Of a stretch of DNA of 64,000 bases, positions 1-9,217 are shown in pieces. Each line of letters begins with the position of its first letter. The stretch's first letter is position 1. The stretch lies in assembly GCF_002979775.1 (NCBI RefSeq), contig NZ_PCPR01000016.1:58774-122773 (forward strand), written 5' to 3'. Position numbers and translations under genes: made by a program. Origin of the DNA: Arthrobacter sp. MYb23 (lineage in GTDB: Bacteria; Actinomycetota; Actinomycetes; Actinomycetales; Micrococcaceae). The notes under the pieces are model-generated. The model saw only the letters and a list, made by a program, of their open reading frames with translations. It made no database searches and was not told where the DNA came from.

Positions 1-72
1 CGTTCGGGGGCACTTTCGCCGACGGAGCTGAGCGACTCTAGCTGGGCGAATGTATATTTCAGCGCTAACCGC

Positions 73-1104
73 TCATGCGGTCGGTTTCCAGCCCAAAGCC
101 GGGCCCAACCTTCCCGCGATGTCGGTGAGGATCTGCACATAGTCCTCGTGGTCGAAGCTGAAGGGCAGCGCGAACGCCACCTCATCCACTTCCTGGAAAC
201 CCTCATGGGCGTACAGTTGCGCGGCGATTTCGTCACTGGTGCCGATGAGATCCTTCGCGAACATCATGCCCTTGGGCCCCTGCGGAGCAGTCGTGCGTGG
301 CGTGCGTTCGTCGACGTACCGCTGGTACTTCTCGCGCTGCGCCTTCGAGGCGGAATCAGTGGGGATCACCACCAGGCCCTGCGAAGCCCGGGCGGTGTTT
401 CCTGATGCGGCGGCTGCTTCGCGGTATGCCCGAATCTGCGATTGTTGGACCTTGGCGAAGTCCGGTTCCTGATCCTGGTCCGGGAAAATCACACTGCTGG
501 ACAACAAATTGAAGCCGTTGGCCCCCGCCCAGACGGCCGACTTCATGCTGCCCGCCCCATACCAAAGGCGGCTGCGCAGTCCGGGAGAGTGCGGCTCCAC
601 CCGGTTGGAGAACTCTTCCACGACGCCCTGCTTGCCGGAAAAGTCCCGCACTTTTTCGCCTGCGACCAAGCGTGCGAACCGGTCCACGCGGGCGTACGAG
701 AAGTCCTCTGTTTCCGAAGAATCCGGGTACAGCTCATGCTTCACGGTGTCGTAGTGCATCGGTTCGCCCACGCTCAGCCCCGGATTGACACGTCCCCCGG
801 CGAGCAAATCCACTGTGGCCAGGTCCTCTGCCAGGCGCAACGGACTTTCCCAACCCAGCGGAGTGACCGCTGTGCCCAGCTCAATCCTGGACGTGCGCTG
901 GCTGGCGGCGGCCATCACCGCCACGGGGGAGGAGATGCCGAACTGCAAATGCCGGTGCCGCAACCATGCACTGTCGAATCCCAACTGCTCACCGAGCTCG
1001 ATGATCTCCAACGTGGACCGGTGGCCGGCTGCCGGATCAGCGGCGTCGAACAGGCCAATGGTGAGAAAACCGAGCTTGCGGAGCGGCTGTTTGGGAGTGG
1101 GCAT
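73..1104 (-). CDS. LLM-class flavin-dependent oxidoreductase
   Basis: A 343-residue luciferase-like (TIM-barrel) monooxygenase, expected to use reduced FMN or F420 on an unknown substrate in the cytoplasm. The N-terminus LGFLTIGLFD, the region GEQLGFDSAWLRHRH and the later LGTAVTPLGWESPLRLAEDL are typical of the family. The open frame extends 33 codons further upstream, but the ATG at 1104 has an AAGGAA Shine-Dalgarno sequence 7 bases away and begins MPTPKQPLRKLGF, which fits the usual family start. It lies 111 bp downstream of the AraC gene on the same strand, so the two may be co-transcribed. The substrate cannot be deduced. Family assignment is firm, role is open. Confidence 0.85.
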   Translation of the reverse strand: MPTPKQPLRKLGFLTIGLFDAADPAAGHRSTLEIIELGEQLGFDSAWLRHRHLQFGISSPVAVMAAASQRTSRIELGTAVTPLGWESPLRLAEDLATVDLLAGGRVNPGLSVGEPMHYDTVKHELYPDSSETEDFSYARVDRFARLVAGEKVRDFSGKQGVVEEFSNRVEPHSPGLRSRLWYGAGSMKSAVWAGANGFNLLSSSVIFPDQDQEPDFAKVQQSQIRAYREAAAASGNTARASQGLVVIPTDSASKAQREKYQRYVDERTPRTTAPQGPKGMMFAKDLIGTSDEIAAQLYAHEGFQEVDEVAFALPFSFDHEDYVQILTDIAGRLGPALGWKPTA

Positions 1105-1215
1105 GGTCAGTTCCTTCGGGTTGGGCGTGCGGCTACTGCCCAGAATAGGCGCCGGTACCGACGACGACGGCGGGAGGTTACCTTTTGTGAGGGGTACGAC
1201 CACCAGTCGCCTTGG

Positions 1216-2136
1216 CTAGCCTTGTACGCGCTTGCGGAACTGGCTGGGACTCACCCCCGCGTCTGCCAGGAAACGACGGTTGAAGTTGGACAGATTGCTG
1301 AAGCCCACCTCGTAGCAAATGTCCGAGATTGGCTTGTCGGTGCGTTCCAGGAGGCGGCGTGCGTGTGCCAGCCGCAGCTTGCGGACGAGGTCCGTGAAGT
1401 TTTGGCCCGTAGATCGTTTGAAGTACTTGGAGAAAGTGGGCTCGGCCATTCCCACCATGGCTGCTGCTTCTGACATGGAGATGCTTCCGGCGTGGTTGCT
1501 GAAGACGTACTCCAGGACGATGTCCACTACTGCCTGGGCCTGGCCGTCCAATTGCGGCCGGAACCATTCGTCGGCGAGGTAGGTGCGCTCGTGATCCGGC
1601 GCCTGGCAGAGGGTCGCGAACAATGCCAGCAGATGGCGCAGGCGCTCCAAGCCGGTGGAAGTGCCCATGGCTTCGATGGAGGATGCCGCCGCTTTGGCTG
1701 TGGTGCCGGCGAATTCGATTCCGCGTGCAGCCTGTTCCAGCAGTGGACGCACTTCGGCTAGTTCGGGGACCAGTGCAGCCGCCTGCTCCAACCATTTTCC
1801 GTCGAACTGGATCACGGCGTCACGGTTGGCCAGCATTTCACCTGGTTCGAGATCGCTGACCCAGTCGTGGGGGAGTCCGGACCCTACCAAGGCAACGTGG
1901 CCGGCCTCGAACGTACCGATGTGGTCGCCCACAATGAACTTCCCGTGGCCCTTTCGGATCAGGTGGATCTCGTATTCAGGGTGATAGTTCCAACGCGCTA
2001 CCGGGCTGGGGTAGTCATGTTGGTGCCAGCGGACCGAATGGTTCGGATCCTCCGGGATCACTTCGCGATTGGCGCGCATCCCCACCAGCCGTTGGGCCAG
2101 GCGGGCCGCAGCGTTGCCAGGAGGGGCGGAACTCAT
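1216..2136 (-). CDS. AraC-family transcriptional regulator
   Basis: A 306-residue regulator with an N-terminal cupin-like sugar-sensing domain (about residues 35-110, with HPEYEIHLIRKGHGKFIVGD) and a C-terminal double helix-turn-helix (about 215-305). The second helix pair contains ISDICYEVGFSNLSNFNRRF, the AraC/XylS hallmark. It is transcribed divergently from the polyol ABC importer at 2342, so it most likely controls that operon in response to a sugar or polyol. The 205-bp shared promoter contains a 16-bp palindrome (2176-2191) close to this gene's start. The inducer is not known. Confidence 0.9.
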   Translation of the reverse strand: MSSAPPGNAAARLAQRLVGMRANREVIPEDPNHSVRWHQHDYPSPVARWNYHPEYEIHLIRKGHGKFIVGDHIGTFEAGHVALVGSGLPHDWVSDLEPGEMLANRDAVIQFDGKWLEQAAALVPELAEVRPLLEQAARGIEFAGTTAKAAASSIEAMGTSTGLERLRHLLALFATLCQAPDHERTYLADEWFRPQLDGQAQAVVDIVLEYVFSNHAGSISMSEAAAMVGMAEPTFSKYFKRSTGQNFTDLVRKLRLAHARRLLERTDKPISDICYEVGFSNLSNFNRRFLADAGVSPSQFRKRVQG

Positions 2137-2175
2137 GGGGGCCTCCGGAGATGTCGGGAAAATAAGTATCAGTAT

Positions 2176-2191
2176 GCGTCATCAATGACGC
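2176..2191. promoter_or_regulatory. 16-bp palindrome in AraC/ABC divergent promoter
   Basis: GCGTCATCAATGACGC is a perfect inverted repeat (7-bp arms, 2-bp centre) 40 bp upstream of the AraC start and about 150 bp upstream of the binding-protein gene. A regulator site is plausible, although AraC proteins more often bind direct repeats. The ligand protein is inferred only from position. Confidence 0.4.
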
Positions 2192-2341
2192 TAGTTGTGC
2201 CCCACCCCACACGCCTAATGTTGAGGAACACAGCGAGGCGACCCGGAAATCCGGTCGAATGCCCCGCCCAAGTCTTGTACTTCCACGCAGTGGTAGGAGT
2301 GCGGAGACTGCGCACCCCCATGAAGAACGAAGGAGTCCTCA

Positions 2342-3694
2342 ATGCGCCCAAAAACACGTGTGGCAGCCCTTGCAGCCGGCGTCTTGTGCATCGCGCTCAC
2401 CGCTACGGCCTGTGCCGGAGCGGGCGGAACCGGGACTGGTGACCAGAACAGCATCAGCGTCCTGATGGTCAACAACCCGCAGATGGAAGACCTGCAGAGG
2501 CTTACTGCGGACAACTTCACCAAAGAGACCGGCATCCGGGTGAACTACACAGTGCTGCCCGAGAATGACGTCCGGGCAAAGATCAGCCAGGAGTTCTCCA
2601 GCCAGGCCGGACAGTACGATGTCGCCACGCTGTCCAACTACGAAATCCCGTTTTATTCGGCCAACGGCTGGTTGGCACCGTTGGACAACGTAGCCGAGGA
2701 CCCTGAGTTCAACCAGGCCGACATCCTTCCGGCTTACACCGCCTCCCTCACCGGGAACGACGGCAAGCTCTACGGGGAACCCTTCTATGGTGAATCGTCC
2801 TTCCTGATGTACCGCAAGGACGTACTCGATGCCAAGGGCCTCACCATGCCGGAGAAGCCAACGTGGGATGAAGTGGCCGATCTTGCCGCCAAGGTGGACG
2901 GGGCAGAACCCGGGATGAAGGGCATCTGCCTCCGGGGCCAGCCCGGTTGGGGGCAGGTCTTCGCGCCGCTGACAACCGTGGTCAACACCTTCGGCGGTAC
3001 CTGGTTCGACAAAGACTGGAACGCCAAGGTCACCTCGCCCGAGTTCACGGAAGCCACCGAGTTCTACACGAAACTGGTCCGGGAGTACGGTCAAGCCGGT
3101 GCAGCCCAGGCTGGCTTCACCGAATGCCTGAATAACCTGACGCAAAGCAAAGTGGCCATGTGGTACGACGCAACCTCGGCCGCCGGCGCACTGGAGGCGG
3201 AGGCCTCCCCGGTGAAGGGCAAGATCGGTTATGCGCAGGCCCCGGTGAAGGAAACCGCGTCCTCAGGCTGGTTGTGGACGTGGTCTTGGGCCTTGCAGGC
3301 GGCGTCGAAGAAGAAGGACTCCGCGGAAAAGTTCATCGCCTGGGCAAGTTCAAGAGACTACGAAGAACTGGTGGCCTCCAAGCTCGGCTGGGCCAAGGTG
3401 CCGTCAGGTAAGCGCATCTCCACGTATGAGAACCCGGAATTCCAGGACGCTGCCCCGTTCTTCGAAGCCGAACGCTTTGCCATCGAGAATGCAGACCCTA
3501 AGAACCCCGGCCTCCAGGAACGTCCTGCAGTCGGCATCCAGTTTGTGGGCATCCCCGAGTTCGCCGCGCTTGGCACCAACGTCTCCCAAGGCGTCAGCTC
3601 TGCCATTGCCGGACAGGGGAGCGTGGCCGACGCACTGGCCAAGGGCCAGGAAGCCGCGCAAAAGGTCGGCGACAAGTACAAGAACAAGCAATAA
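2342..3694 (+). CDS. Polyol/sugar ABC transporter substrate-binding lipoprotein
   Basis: A 450-residue extracellular solute-binding protein (family 1, SmoE/MalE type). It begins with a lipoprotein signal peptide and probable acylated Cys at residue 24 (ALTATAC). The mature N-terminus with FTKETGIRVNYTVLPENDVR and YDVATLSNYEIPFYSANGWL closely resembles sorbitol/mannitol-binding proteins. It delivers substrate at the outer membrane face to the two permeases that follow 20 bp downstream. An AAGGAG Shine-Dalgarno sequence precedes the ATG. The SmoEFG-like order plus the dehydrogenase at 5635 suggests a polyol substrate; the exact polyol is inferred. Confidence 0.88.
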   Translation: MRPKTRVAALAAGVLCIALTATACAGAGGTGTGDQNSISVLMVNNPQMEDLQRLTADNFTKETGIRVNYTVLPENDVRAKISQEFSSQAGQYDVATLSNYEIPFYSANGWLAPLDNVAEDPEFNQADILPAYTASLTGNDGKLYGEPFYGESSFLMYRKDVLDAKGLTMPEKPTWDEVADLAAKVDGAEPGMKGICLRGQPGWGQVFAPLTTVVNTFGGTWFDKDWNAKVTSPEFTEATEFYTKLVREYGQAGAAQAGFTECLNNLTQSKVAMWYDATSAAGALEAEASPVKGKIGYAQAPVKETASSGWLWTWSWALQAASKKKDSAEKFIAWASSRDYEELVASKLGWAKVPSGKRISTYENPEFQDAAPFFEAERFAIENADPKNPGLQERPAVGIQFVGIPEFAALGTNVSQGVSSAIAGQGSVADALAKGQEAAQKVGDKYKNKQ

Positions 3695-3714
3695 CCGAAC
3701 CGCAGGAGAACATC

Positions 3715-4683
3715 ATGACTACCGCAACGGCGCGCATCTCCCGCCCGGGACATGCCACAGCCACACCTTCACGAAACAAAGCATCGCGGGAACGCGCACT
3801 GGCCTGGGCCCGGCGTGCGCCGCTGCTTCCAGCCCTGATCTTCCTCATCATTGTCACGCAGCTTCCCTTTGTGGTGACCCTGATCATCTCGTTCCTGAAC
3901 TGGAACAGCTTGAGCCCAAACACCACGGGTTTCGCCGGCTTGCAGAACTACGTCACGGTCCTTACCGATCCCGACCTCCGCCAAGCAATCTTTACCACCA
4001 TCCTCCTCACAGTGGCCGTGGTCCTGGCCAGCCTGGTCATCGGACTTGGCCTGGCGCTGCTGCTGGATAAGAAGTTCATCGGACGCGGACTGGCAAGGAC
4101 CCTGCTGATTGCACCGTTTCTGGTGGTGCCCGTGGCCGCAGCCCTGATCTGGAAGCACGCACTCCTCAACCCCACGTACGGACTGATCAACGGTGTCCTG
4201 ACATGGATCTGGTCCCTGTTCGGCAGCGATGCTCCTCCGCAGTTGGACCTGTTGTCCCAAGCACCGCTGATGGCAGTGATCATCTCGCTGGTGTGGCAGT
4301 GGACCCCGTTCATGATGCTCATCCTCCTGGCAGGCTTGCAGTCCCGGCCTATGGATACCGTGGAGGCGGCCCAGATGGACGGTGCCACGCCGTGGGCCAT
4401 CTTCCGGCACCTGACGCTCCCGCACTTGCGGCAGTATCTGGAACTTGGAGGCTTGTTGGGAGCCATCTATATCGTCCAGAATTTCGACGCCGTCTTCACC
4501 CTTACGTCGGGTGGCTTGGGTACCGCGAACCTTCCGTACGCGATCTACCAGACGTTCTACTACGCCAATGAGTACGGGCTTGCCTCCGCGGCCGGCGTTG
4601 TGGTGGTCATTGGCACCATCCTGGTGGCGACGTTCGCCCTCCGCACCGTTTTCTCGCTCTTCAAGAAGGAGGCAGCACGATGA
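3715..4683 (+). CDS. Carbohydrate ABC transporter permease (MalF type)
   Basis: A 322-residue integral membrane permease with six predicted transmembrane segments starting near residue 40 (PALIFLIIVTQLPFVVTLII). The cytoplasmic EAA loop EAAQMDGATPWAIFRHLTLP couples it to an ATPase. It follows the binding protein by 20 bp and overlaps the next permease by four bases (ATGA), so translation is probably coupled. No ATP-binding subunit is encoded nearby; a shared MsiK-like ATPase elsewhere is the likely partner. Confidence 0.9.
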   Translation: MTTATARISRPGHATATPSRNKASRERALAWARRAPLLPALIFLIIVTQLPFVVTLIISFLNWNSLSPNTTGFAGLQNYVTVLTDPDLRQAIFTTILLTVAVVLASLVIGLGLALLLDKKFIGRGLARTLLIAPFLVVPVAAALIWKHALLNPTYGLINGVLTWIWSLFGSDAPPQLDLLSQAPLMAVIISLVWQWTPFMMLILLAGLQSRPMDTVEAAQMDGATPWAIFRHLTLPHLRQYLELGGLLGAIYIVQNFDAVFTLTSGGLGTANLPYAIYQTFYYANEYGLASAAGVVVVIGTILVATFALRTVFSLFKKEAAR

Positions 4684-5594
4684 GCACACTCAGTCCTGCC
4701 GCAACCCGCATCACCCCTGAAAAATCCAGCTCACCTTCCGGTGTCCGTCGTCGGGGCAAGTCCCGGATGGATCCCACCCGCAACAACACGGCCGCCGGCA
4801 TCGCAGCCTGGCTGATGTCGTTACTCTTCGCCGCACCCGTCCTCTGGATGATACTGACCTCGTTCCACTCCGAGACGGACGCCGCCACCAACCCGCCCTC
4901 CATCGCGGCGAACCTCACCCTGGATGCCTACAAGGAGTTCTTCGGAGAGACGTCCGGCGTTAGCCCTTGGCCTTCGCTGATCAACTCCGCCACGGCCTCC
5001 ATTCTGTCCACCGTCCTGGTGCTTGTCCTGGCCATTCCCGCCGCGTACGCCCTGTCCATCAGACCGGTGAAGAAATGGACGGACGTCATGTTCTTCTTCC
5101 TCTCCACCAAGATGATGCCCGTGGTCGCAGCCATCCTGCCGCTCTACCTTTTCGCCAAGACCGTTGGCGCACTGGACAACATCTGGTTCCTTATCCTCAT
5201 GTACACCTCCATGAACCTGCCCATCGCAGTGTGGATGATGCGGTCCTTCCTCGCCGAAGTCCCCGTGGAAATGCTCGAAGCGGCCCAGATCGACGGAGCT
5301 AACCTGATCCTCACGCTGCGCAAGGTGATCGCACCCGTGGCAATGCCGGGCATCGCAGCCACAGCCTTGATCTGCTTCATTTTCAGCTGGAACGAACTCC
5401 TGCTGGCAAGGGTACTCACAGGCGTTGTGGCGGGCACTGCTCCCGTTTTCCTCACGGGATTCGTCTCCAGCCAAGGCCTCTTCCTCGCCAAAGTCTGCGC
5501 AGCCGCCGTCATCATTTCGCTTCCTGTCCTGTTCGCAGGATTCGCGGCGCAGGACAAGCTCGTCCAAGGCCTCTCCCTCGGCGCGGTCAAGTAA
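4680..5594 (+). CDS. Carbohydrate ABC transporter permease (MalG type)
   Basis: A 304-residue inner-membrane permease, partner of the preceding MalF-like subunit. It has the EAA loop EAAQIDGANLILTLRKVIAP and about six hydrophobic segments. Its ATG overlaps the stop of the upstream gene. Its last codons and stop are duplicated in tandem immediately downstream (5578-5613), which does not change the frame. The Ser/Pro/Arg-rich 35-residue N-terminal tail is longer than usual but lies before the first membrane helix, so the start is consistent. Confidence 0.9.
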   Translation: MSTLSPAATRITPEKSSSPSGVRRRGKSRMDPTRNNTAAGIAAWLMSLLFAAPVLWMILTSFHSETDAATNPPSIAANLTLDAYKEFFGETSGVSPWPSLINSATASILSTVLVLVLAIPAAYALSIRPVKKWTDVMFFFLSTKMMPVVAAILPLYLFAKTVGALDNIWFLILMYTSMNLPIAVWMMRSFLAEVPVEMLEAAQIDGANLILTLRKVIAPVAMPGIAATALICFIFSWNELLLARVLTGVVAGTAPVFLTGFVSSQGLFLAKVCAAAVIISLPVLFAGFAAQDKLVQGLSLGAVK

Positions 5595-5613
5595 TTCGGC
5601 GCGGTCACGTAAT
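5578..5613 (+). repeat. 18-bp tandem duplication at permease 3' end
   Basis: Two adjacent 18-bp units, TCGGCGCGGTCAAGTAAT and TCGGCGCGGTCACGTAAT, differ at one base. The first carries the stop codon of the permease, the second duplicates it in the short intergenic gap before the dehydrogenase. It looks like a slippage duplication that leaves a back-up in-frame stop. Confidence 0.8.
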
Positions 5614-5634
5614 CAACTCCAAAGGACTTTCATC

Positions 5635-6696
5635 ATGACAACCTCAACCACTCAAACCCCTCTGCTCAACCAGCCCGAGCTGCCGGCCAGCATGCGTGCG
5701 GCCATCCTGCAGCGCCAGGGCGGGATGACCATGGAAGCACTGCCCATCCCGCACCTCGAAGCCGACCAGGTGCTGGTTCAGGTTTCCGCGGTCGGAGTCT
5801 GCGGAAGCGACGTCCACTACTACGAGCACGGCCGGATCGGCGATTACGTGGTGGACCACCCCTTGATCCTCGGCCACGAACTCGCAGGGCGGATTGCCGC
5901 CGTCGGAAGTTCCGTAGACCCTGTCCGCCTTGGTGCGAGAGTCGCCGTCGAGCCCCAACGCCCGTGCCGGACCTGCAAGCAGTGCAAGGCGGGGCGCTAC
6001 AACCTCTGCCCGGAGATGGAGTTCTACGCGACCCCTCCCGTGGACGGGGCGTTCGCCGAGTACGTCACCATCCAAAGCGACTTCGCATACGACATCCCGG
6101 ACAACGTCAGCGACGAAGCCGCTGCCCTGATCGAGCCGCTCTCTGTGGGGCTCTGGGCGTGCGAGCGTGCCGAAATCAAACCCGGCAGCCGGGTCCTGAT
6201 CGCCGGCGCCGGTCCCATCGGCATCATCGCGGCGCAGGCCGCACGGGCCTTCGGCGCAAGCGAAATCTACATCACGGACATCGCCCACGACCGTCTCGCC
6301 TTCGCCTTGGAACACGGTGCGACGCATGCGCTGAACGCGAAGACGGACAGCGTGGAAGGGCTCGACGTCGATGCCTTCATTGACGCTTCCGGGGCACCGC
6401 AGGCGGTCCGTTCCGGCATTAGGGCCGTGGGGCCTGCAGGCCGCGTAATCCTGGTGGGACTCGGTGCGGACGACGTTGAACTGCCCGTCTCCTACATCCA
6501 GAACCGCGAAATCTGGCTCTCCGGCGTCTTCCGCTACACCAACACCTGGCCCCTTGCCATCCAATTGCTCGCGGACGGCAAAGTGGACCTGGACATCCTG
6601 GTCACGGGCAGGTTCTCCCTCGCTGAGTCCGAGGCAGCGCTTAAGGCCGGCAAGCAGCCCGGCCAGCTTAAAGCCGTGGTGTACCCGGGCCGATGA
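5635..6696 (+). CDS. Zinc-dependent sorbitol/xylitol-type dehydrogenase
   Basis: A 353-residue medium-chain dehydrogenase, likely NAD-dependent polyol oxidation to a ketose. Visible are the catalytic zinc site (GVCGSDVHYYEHG and GHE), the four-Cys structural zinc loop (CRTCKQCKAGRYNLC) and the Rossmann motif GAGPIGIIAAQAARAFGASE. The open frame reaches 70 codons upstream through the permease gene in another frame; the ATG at 5635, after AAAGGACTTTCATC, gives the family's normal length. Position at the end of the polyol importer operon supports intracellular oxidation of the imported alditol. Confidence 0.9.
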   Translation: MTTSTTQTPLLNQPELPASMRAAILQRQGGMTMEALPIPHLEADQVLVQVSAVGVCGSDVHYYEHGRIGDYVVDHPLILGHELAGRIAAVGSSVDPVRLGARVAVEPQRPCRTCKQCKAGRYNLCPEMEFYATPPVDGAFAEYVTIQSDFAYDIPDNVSDEAAALIEPLSVGLWACERAEIKPGSRVLIAGAGPIGIIAAQAARAFGASEIYITDIAHDRLAFALEHGATHALNAKTDSVEGLDVDAFIDASGAPQAVRSGIRAVGPAGRVILVGLGADDVELPVSYIQNREIWLSGVFRYTNTWPLAIQLLADGKVDLDILVTGRFSLAESEAALKAGKQPGQLKAVVYPGR

Positions 6697-6715
6697 ACCC
6701 GTGGAGCCTCCGCTC

Positions 6716-7186
6716 CTAGACCCCCACCGTCTTCAGGTAGTTCCGGATTCCGTCCACCACCATCTGGTGGTCCGCCTCGGACGACAAGCCGGACACTGTG
6801 ACGGCACCGATCACACCGGCATCACGCACACGGATGGGGAAAGAACCGCCGTCCAACGTGTAGTCCTCCGGAGCCAACCACCCACCACCAAATGGGTTGC
6901 GCTCGGCGAATTGTTCGCCCAACAAGGCAGTGCTGTGCTCGAACCGCAGCACGGACGCGGACTTGCGGCGGATCCATTCTTCCTGGTCGGACGTCGTGCC
7001 GGGCAGCACGCAGCGGAAGAGCACGAGGTTGTGGCGTCGGATATCGATTGCAACGCCAAGATCGGAAGCAATGGCATGGTTGGCTATCAGTGAGCCGAGC
7101 CGCCATGCGTCGTGGTGATCGAACGAAGCGAAGACCAGCTCATCTTCCTGCTGGCGGAGTTCAGCGAGGCGCGGTGAATCAGTCAT
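6716..7186 (-). CDS. UPF0303 / HbpS-like heme-degrading-domain protein
   Basis: A 156-residue protein of the UPF0303 (GlcG/HbpS-like) fold; characteristic are the central LGVAIDIRRHNLVLFRCVLPG and the C-terminal GVIGAVTVSGLSSEADHQMV. Family members have been linked to heme or small-molecule binding, and they often sit in sugar operons, but a defined reaction is lacking. The ATG at 7186 overlaps the stop of the upstream oxidoreductase by eight bases and has GGAAGGA 7 bases away; a start eight codons earlier is possible but has no better site. It is the last gene of the minus-strand sugar island and converges with the polyol dehydrogenase. Confidence 0.8.
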   Translation of the reverse strand: MTDSPRLAELRQQEDELVFASFDHHDAWRLGSLIANHAIASDLGVAIDIRRHNLVLFRCVLPGTTSDQEEWIRRKSASVLRFEHSTALLGEQFAERNPFGGGWLAPEDYTLDGGSFPIRVRDAGVIGAVTVSGLSSEADHQMVVDGIRNYLKTVGV

Positions 7187-8210
7187 TAGTCGTTCCTTCC
7201 ACGACGGCATCGGACTCGTAGCGGAGCCCGATCTGCTTCCGGATTTCGTCCATGGCTGCCATGATGGCCACGGTCTCGGCCGGTGGCAAGATGGTCCCGG
7301 CAGTCTCGCCTGAGCGGATCAGGCGCTCCAACTCGGCGGCCTGGTACTGCATGCCCCGGCTGGTGACAGGCTGGTCATCCCGCTCAACAACACTGCCATC
7401 AACCCCGAAGACCGTGAAGGGCACCGGGTTGTACCAGGTGCTTTCGATGTCGATCCAGCCATCGGTGCCGATGACCATGGCACGGTTGGCGCTGGCGGCG
7501 TCCAGCTCGCAATCCACCATCGCCTGGGCACCATTGGCGTATTCGAAGATCGCTGCGGTCTGGCGGTCGACGCCGGTGGCGGACATGGAGGCGCTGGCCT
7601 TCACCGACGCAGGCGTGCCGAGGATGTCGAAGGCAAAGGAGATCGGGTAAATGCCCAGGTCCAGCAGCGCTCCGCCGCCCAGGGCGGGATCGTTGAGCCG
7701 GTGCGCGGGATCCTTGGGAAGGCTCTGGTTGTGGGTGGCCACCACCTTGCGTACCTCACCGATGGTGCCGGCAGCGATGATGTCCCGGATACGAATCATG
7801 TGCGGCAGGAACCGGGTCCACATGGCCTCCAACGCCACGAGCCCTTTGGATTCCGCGAGGTCAACGATGTCCTGTGCCTGGCGGGCGTTCATGGTGAACG
7901 CCTTCTCCACCAGCACGTGCTTGCCGGCATTCAACGCCAAGAGAGCATTTGCGTGGTGGAAAGGGTGTGGCGTGGCCACGTAGACCACATCAACCATGGG
8001 ATCAGCAACAAGGTCCTCATAGCTGCCGTGCGCGGTGGCCACGCCGTACTCCTCAGCGAACGACTCACTCGATTCCAAGGAGCGCGAGCCTACGGCTTGC
8101 ACCGCGAAACCATTCTCGTTCAGGTCCGTGGTCTGGAGCCCGGCAATAAATCCTGTGCCGAGGATGCCCCAGCGGATTGTTCCATCGGAGGTGCCGTTGC
8201 TGAGGGTCAC
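7179..8210 (-). CDS. Gfo/Idh/MocA-family oxidoreductase
   Basis: A 343-residue NAD(P)-dependent sugar or polyol dehydrogenase. The Rossmann motif GILGTGFIAG lies near the N-terminus, followed by the family signature HVLVEKAFTMNARQA (EKP variant EKA) and the ALGGGALLDLGIYPISFAFD segment in the C-terminal domain. The start is a GTG four bases after the stop of the upstream isomerase. It is one of four intact members of this family in the island; the EKA instead of EKP and strong similarity to dimeric dihydrodiol/glucose-fructose type enzymes suggest a role distinct from the others. Confidence 0.88.
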   Translation of the reverse strand: MTLSNGTSDGTIRWGILGTGFIAGLQTTDLNENGFAVQAVGSRSLESSESFAEEYGVATAHGSYEDLVADPMVDVVYVATPHPFHHANALLALNAGKHVLVEKAFTMNARQAQDIVDLAESKGLVALEAMWTRFLPHMIRIRDIIAAGTIGEVRKVVATHNQSLPKDPAHRLNDPALGGGALLDLGIYPISFAFDILGTPASVKASASMSATGVDRQTAAIFEYANGAQAMVDCELDAASANRAMVIGTDGWIDIESTWYNPVPFTVFGVDGSVVERDDQPVTSRGMQYQAAELERLIRSGETAGTILPPAETVAIMAAMDEIRKQIGLRYESDAVVEGTTND

Positions 8211-8214
8211 GTGC

Positions 8215-9216
8215 TTAGTCCTTGCTGCTGAAGGCGGCGTCGAAGGAGGTCTGCGACGCCGGGAAGTCGAACTTCTTCAGTGCGGCCAGGGCTTCGGGTG
8301 CCCCGTGGAGTCGGTCCATTCCTGCGTCCTCCCATTCTACGGAGATCGGTCCGTCGTAGCCGATGGCGGTGAGGGCGCGGAAGGATGATTCCCAGGGCAC
8401 GTCACCGCGCCCGGCGGAGACGAAGTCCCAGCCGCGGCGGGGGTCGCCCCAGGGCAGGTGGGAGCCCATGACGGTGTTCCGGCCGGTGGGGCGGAGCTTG
8501 GTGTCCTTGCAGTCCACGTGGTAGATCCGGTCTTTGAAGTCCCAGATGAAGGAGACCGGGTCGATGCCCTGCCACATGAAGTGGGAGGGGTCCCAGTTCA
8601 GGCCGAAAGCGGGCCGGTGACCGATCGCTTCGAGGGTCCGGACGGTGGTCCAGTAGTCGTAGGCGATTTCGGAGGGGTGGACTTCGTGGGCGAAGCGGAC
8701 CCCGTTTTCGTCGAAGACGTCCAGGATGGGGTTCCAGCGGTCGGCGAAGTCCTGGTAGCCGGCCTCGATGACTTTTTCGGGGACGGGTGGGAACATGGCG
8801 ACGTACTGCCAGATGGATGAGCCGGTGAAACCAACCACGGTGTCCACGCCCAAAGCGCGGGCGAGGCGGGCGGTGTGTTTCATTTCCTCGGCAGCGCGTT
8901 GGCGGACTCCTTCGGGTTCCCCGTCGCCCCAGACTTTGGAGCCGACGATGGCTTCGTGGCGGAAGTCGATGGGGTCATCGCAGACGGCCTGGCCTTTGAG
9001 GTGGTTGGAGATGGCCCAGACTTTGAGGTTGTACTTTTCCAGGATGGCGAGTTTGGAGTCGACGTAGCCGGGTTCGTCCCAGCGCCAGGCGTCCAGGTGG
9101 TCTCCGGAGACGGCGATTTCCAGGCCGTCGTAGCCCCAGCCCGAGGCTAGGCGCGCGACTTCCTCGAAGGGGAGGTCGGCCCACTGGCCGGTGAAGAGGG
9201 TGTACGGGCGGGGCAT
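8215..9216 (-). CDS. Sugar phosphate isomerase/epimerase-like TIM barrel
   Basis: A 333-residue AP-endonuclease-2-type TIM barrel. Probable divalent-metal ligands are visible in AHEVHPSE, GLNWDPSHF, HVDCKD and VEWEDAG. It is longer than simple sugar isomerases and resembles the subgroup that includes enzymes acting on 3-keto-glycosides (DgpC/CarC or LgdB type). The ATG at 9216 follows the previous stop by one base and has AAGGAG 8 bases upstream; an in-frame TTG at 9231 would lie inside that site and is rejected. Flanked on both sides by Gfo/Idh/MocA dehydrogenases, which fits an oxidise-then-eliminate/isomerise scheme. Reaction inferred. Confidence 0.85.
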   Translation of the reverse strand: MPRPYTLFTGQWADLPFEEVARLASGWGYDGLEIAVSGDHLDAWRWDEPGYVDSKLAILEKYNLKVWAISNHLKGQAVCDDPIDFRHEAIVGSKVWGDGEPEGVRQRAAEEMKHTARLARALGVDTVVGFTGSSIWQYVAMFPPVPEKVIEAGYQDFADRWNPILDVFDENGVRFAHEVHPSEIAYDYWTTVRTLEAIGHRPAFGLNWDPSHFMWQGIDPVSFIWDFKDRIYHVDCKDTKLRPTGRNTVMGSHLPWGDPRRGWDFVSAGRGDVPWESSFRALTAIGYDGPISVEWEDAGMDRLHGAPEALAALKKFDFPASQTSFDAAFSSKD

Positions 9217-9217
9217 G

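Noticed and set aside
442..1473. 343-codon plus-strand ORF opposite the LLM gene and the AraC gene end
   Set aside because: It overlaps two well-supported minus-strand genes, has no family motifs and its composition is that of an antisense shadow in GC-rich DNA.
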